A stretch of 64,000 nt of DNA from Coleofasciculus sp040219735 (GTDB lineage: Bacteria > Cyanobacteriota > Cyanobacteriia > Cyanobacteriales > Coleofasciculaceae), in assembly GCA_040219735.1 (NCBI GenBank), contig JAVJRX010000098.1. One strand, 5' to 3'. Below the pieces are notes generated by a model. It ran no database searches, was not told where the DNA came from, and saw only the letters and a program-made list of their open reading frames with translations. Both the position numbers and the translations under genes were made by a program. Below, one piece after another: positions 62,363 through 64,000 of the stretch. Position 1 is the first letter of the stretch; every line of letters starts with the position of its first letter.

Positions 62363-62971
62363 ATGAGCAAAGCCAGGATTCTTGACCCATCCGAGAGCTA
62401 TACCTTCAGTAAATATGCCCAATTAGCCTACGATAGCGCCGATATCCTCGCTGAATTCGGTGTTACCCTCAAAAATAGCTCACTCCAACTTCCACAGCAG
62501 TTACCAATCGATCTACAACCACTGAGAACAGAACTGCAAGAAAATCTCACTTTGGTAGATCCTGTTTCCGAGATGGCTAGACGTAAAGCAATGATCTTTC
62601 CGATTCTCAAGACGATTTGTAAGTTTATCCAAGTACCACTCAAAATTGAATATCCTGTGCGAGTGAACAATTGGCTCAAAGGCAGTTTTGATTATTTCAT
62701 TCCTACTGAACAAAATTTATTAGTCGTTGAAGCGAAAAATGCCGATTTAGCAAGAGGTTTTACTCAGTTAGCGGTAGAATTGATTGCTCTCGATCAATGG
62801 ACTGATTCAACAGTTCCTATGCTCTACGGCGCTGTAACAACAGGGGATACCTGGAAATTTGGTATTTTTCAGCGTCAAGAAAAAATAGTTCACAAAGATA
62901 TCAACACATACGCCATTCCTAGCGATCTGAAGTTGGTGCTTTCTGTTCTATTTGGTATAAGTTTGAGTTAG
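62363..62971 (+). CDS. PD-(D/E)XK nuclease-like protein
   Basis: 202 residues from ATG 62363; a TTG at 62321 extends the frame into the truncated toxin region and is less likely. After a helical N-terminal half comes the core GSFDYFIPTEQNLLVVEAKNADLARGFTQLAVELIALDQW, with the Asp and ExK residues of the restriction-nuclease fold. A beta-strand GAVTTGDTWKFGIF follows. Similar proteins are common unnamed cyanobacterial nucleases or nuclease-fold relatives. The target is unknown. Confidence 0.78.
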   Translation: MSKARILDPSESYTFSKYAQLAYDSADILAEFGVTLKNSSLQLPQQLPIDLQPLRTELQENLTLVDPVSEMARRKAMIFPILKTICKFIQVPLKIEYPVRVNNWLKGSFDYFIPTEQNLLVVEAKNADLARGFTQLAVELIALDQWTDSTVPMLYGAVTTGDTWKFGIFQRQEKIVHKDINTYAIPSDLKLVLSVLFGISLS

Positions 62972-63076
62972 GTGGAGATTGTGCTAGTTTCAGCATATCT
63001 TAGTGTTACTGTTTTTCCAATACAGTTAGGGTGACACAAATCGTTACAATAAAGGCAGTGGATTTTCGGAAAACCT

Positions 63077-63709
63077 ATGACGGCAACATTGCTTGCGCCA
63101 CCGGATGAAATTATTCACCTGTCGGGGATTAGCTGGCAGACTTATGAAACGCTCCTAGAGGAATTGTGCGATCGCCGCCTCCGCCTCACCTATAATCGTG
63201 GCAGTCTAGAAATCATGGCTCCTTCTCCAGAACACGAATTAAGTAAAACGGTTATGGGGCGCTTCGTAGAAACTCTAGCTGAAGAGACAAACCTCCCGAT
63301 TTATCCCCTTGGCTCAACAACCCTCAAACGTCCTGAACTGAGTGGTGCAGAGCCAGATGAATGTTTCTACATTCATCAAATTGGTGCTGTTCGAGGCAAG
63401 AAACGACTTGACCTAACTAAAGATCCAGCCCCCGATTTGGTGATTGAAATTGATGTTACGAACACTTCCCCAAATCCTCTTCAGGTTTATGTCGATTTAG
63501 GCGTAGCAGAGGTTTGGATTTATAACGGGGTAGCTCTGGTCATTCAAACCCTGCAAAATAGCACTTATATTACCACCAAAACCAGTCAATTTTTCCCCAA
63601 TTTACCTATTCCAGAAATTGCTGATTTTTTACAACAAGCTCAAACAAAAGATTATTTGGAATTGGTTAGAGCATTTCGGAGTTGGGTAAGACGTAAAATG
63701 GCTGAATAA
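63077..63709 (+). CDS. Uma2-family (DUF820) putative endonuclease, second copy
   Basis: 210 residues. Core motifs: RLTYNRGSLEIMAPSPEHE, PDECFYIHQ, DPAPDLVIEIDVTNTSPNPLQVY, and LGVAEVWIYNG. The Glu in VIEID replaces the more usual EVVS. It is convergent with an XRE gene at 63731 (21-bp gap), mirroring the XRE-Uma2 pair at the left end of the island. Confidence 0.9.
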   Translation: MTATLLAPPDEIIHLSGISWQTYETLLEELCDRRLRLTYNRGSLEIMAPSPEHELSKTVMGRFVETLAEETNLPIYPLGSTTLKRPELSGAEPDECFYIHQIGAVRGKKRLDLTKDPAPDLVIEIDVTNTSPNPLQVYVDLGVAEVWIYNGVALVIQTLQNSTYITTKTSQFFPNLPIPEIADFLQQAQTKDYLELVRAFRSWVRRKMAE

Positions 63710-63730
63710 TAAAGACTTATCTATGATATA

Positions 63731-63943
63731 CTACTCCTCTAAAATCTCAACCAAATCCTCTACCATCACATCAAAGGTTCGAGCCAACTTGTGAATAGCC
63801 GTATAGTCTATCATTGCCAGTCCCGGTGAGCGGGCATAGTGTCTGACTGTGCTGTAGACTAATCCAGAGCGATCAGAGACTTCTTTTATAGTCCATCCTT
63901 TTTCTTGTGCAAACTCTCGAATTCGCAACCTGACTAAGCCCAT
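63731..63943 (-). CDS. XRE-family helix-turn-helix regulator, right copy
   Basis: 70 residues, MGLVRLRIREFAQEKGWTIKEVSDRSGLVYSTVRHYARSPGLAMIDYTAIHKLARTF, a close paralogue of the protein at 55825-56037 over its whole length. Same single-HTH architecture. The pair brackets the accessory island and may have spread by segmental duplication or by exchange between similar loci. Confidence 0.88.
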   Translation of the reverse strand: MGLVRLRIREFAQEKGWTIKEVSDRSGLVYSTVRHYARSPGLAMIDYTAIHKLARTFDVMVEDLVEILEE

Positions 63944-64000
63944 ACACTCTTGACAAAAGATAACATTCTATCGTTTAATTGGAGAGTCTTCAGGTAAAAG

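Noticed and set aside
1..64000. CRISPR array or Cas genes
   Set aside because: No regularly spaced direct repeats with unique spacers; TnpB is present only as transposon genes.

Overview
The window is chromosomal DNA of a cyanobacterium. It carries psaA-psaB, a helical carotenoid protein, a KaiB-like protein and a PilT-type pilus motor, plus many GCGATCGC (HIP1) sites and the dense short palindromic repeats typical of large filamentous genomes. A Coleofasciculus/Moorea/Microcoleus-type organism is my guess; the sequence does not fix the genus. No rRNA, convincing tRNA, CRISPR array or replication origin was seen.

0-10.7 kb is mostly housekeeping: the end of a cofactor-assembly-like membrane protein, a PadR regulator, a small exported NTF2-like protein, a DUF3611/TIC21-like membrane protein, serS, the site-2 protease rseP, nth, rpsN, aat and pnp. 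10.9-15.6 kb is a SNF2-family ATPase whose Walker A motif is split by a 483-codon LAGLIDADG intein; two families of dispersed palindromes are embedded in frame in this gene. 15.6-22.6 kb (minus strand) is an accessory block: a very large modular polymorphic-toxin-like protein with QRQ repeats, a conserved hydrophobic core and a variable C-terminal tip, an AT-rich probable immunity gene, and a YbjN-domain protein.

22.9-33.9 kb holds a UbiH-type monooxygenase, an intact stand-alone TnpB element, a KaiB-domain protein, pilT, a type IIA topoisomerase A subunit, a CheY-like regulator with a decayed tandem duplicate, an exported TPR protein and a dead tnpB. 34-38.5 kb encodes a MacA/MacB-type exporter with its ATPase as a separate gene. 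38.6-42.2 kb (minus strand) is a compact signalling module: Roadblock/LC7 protein, PATAN (DUF4388) protein, MglA-like GTPase and a second PATAN protein. It is followed by the carotenoid protein, aspS, a multi-pass transporter, an NHLRC2-like thioredoxin/NHL protein, a repeat-rich lipoprotein, and psaA-psaB with a clear terminator.

55.8-63.9 kb is a second accessory island bracketed by two near-identical XRE regulators. It carries two Uma2 nucleases, an overlapping AAA ATPase/TOPRIM (DUF3226) pair resembling split OLD-type defence systems, a divergent pair of membrane/coiled-coil proteins (one with a TerB domain), a decayed MazEF-like toxin-antitoxin pair and a PD-(D/E)XK-like protein. The most novel candidates are the large toxin/immunity locus and this 57-62 kb ATPase-TOPRIM-TerB cluster.
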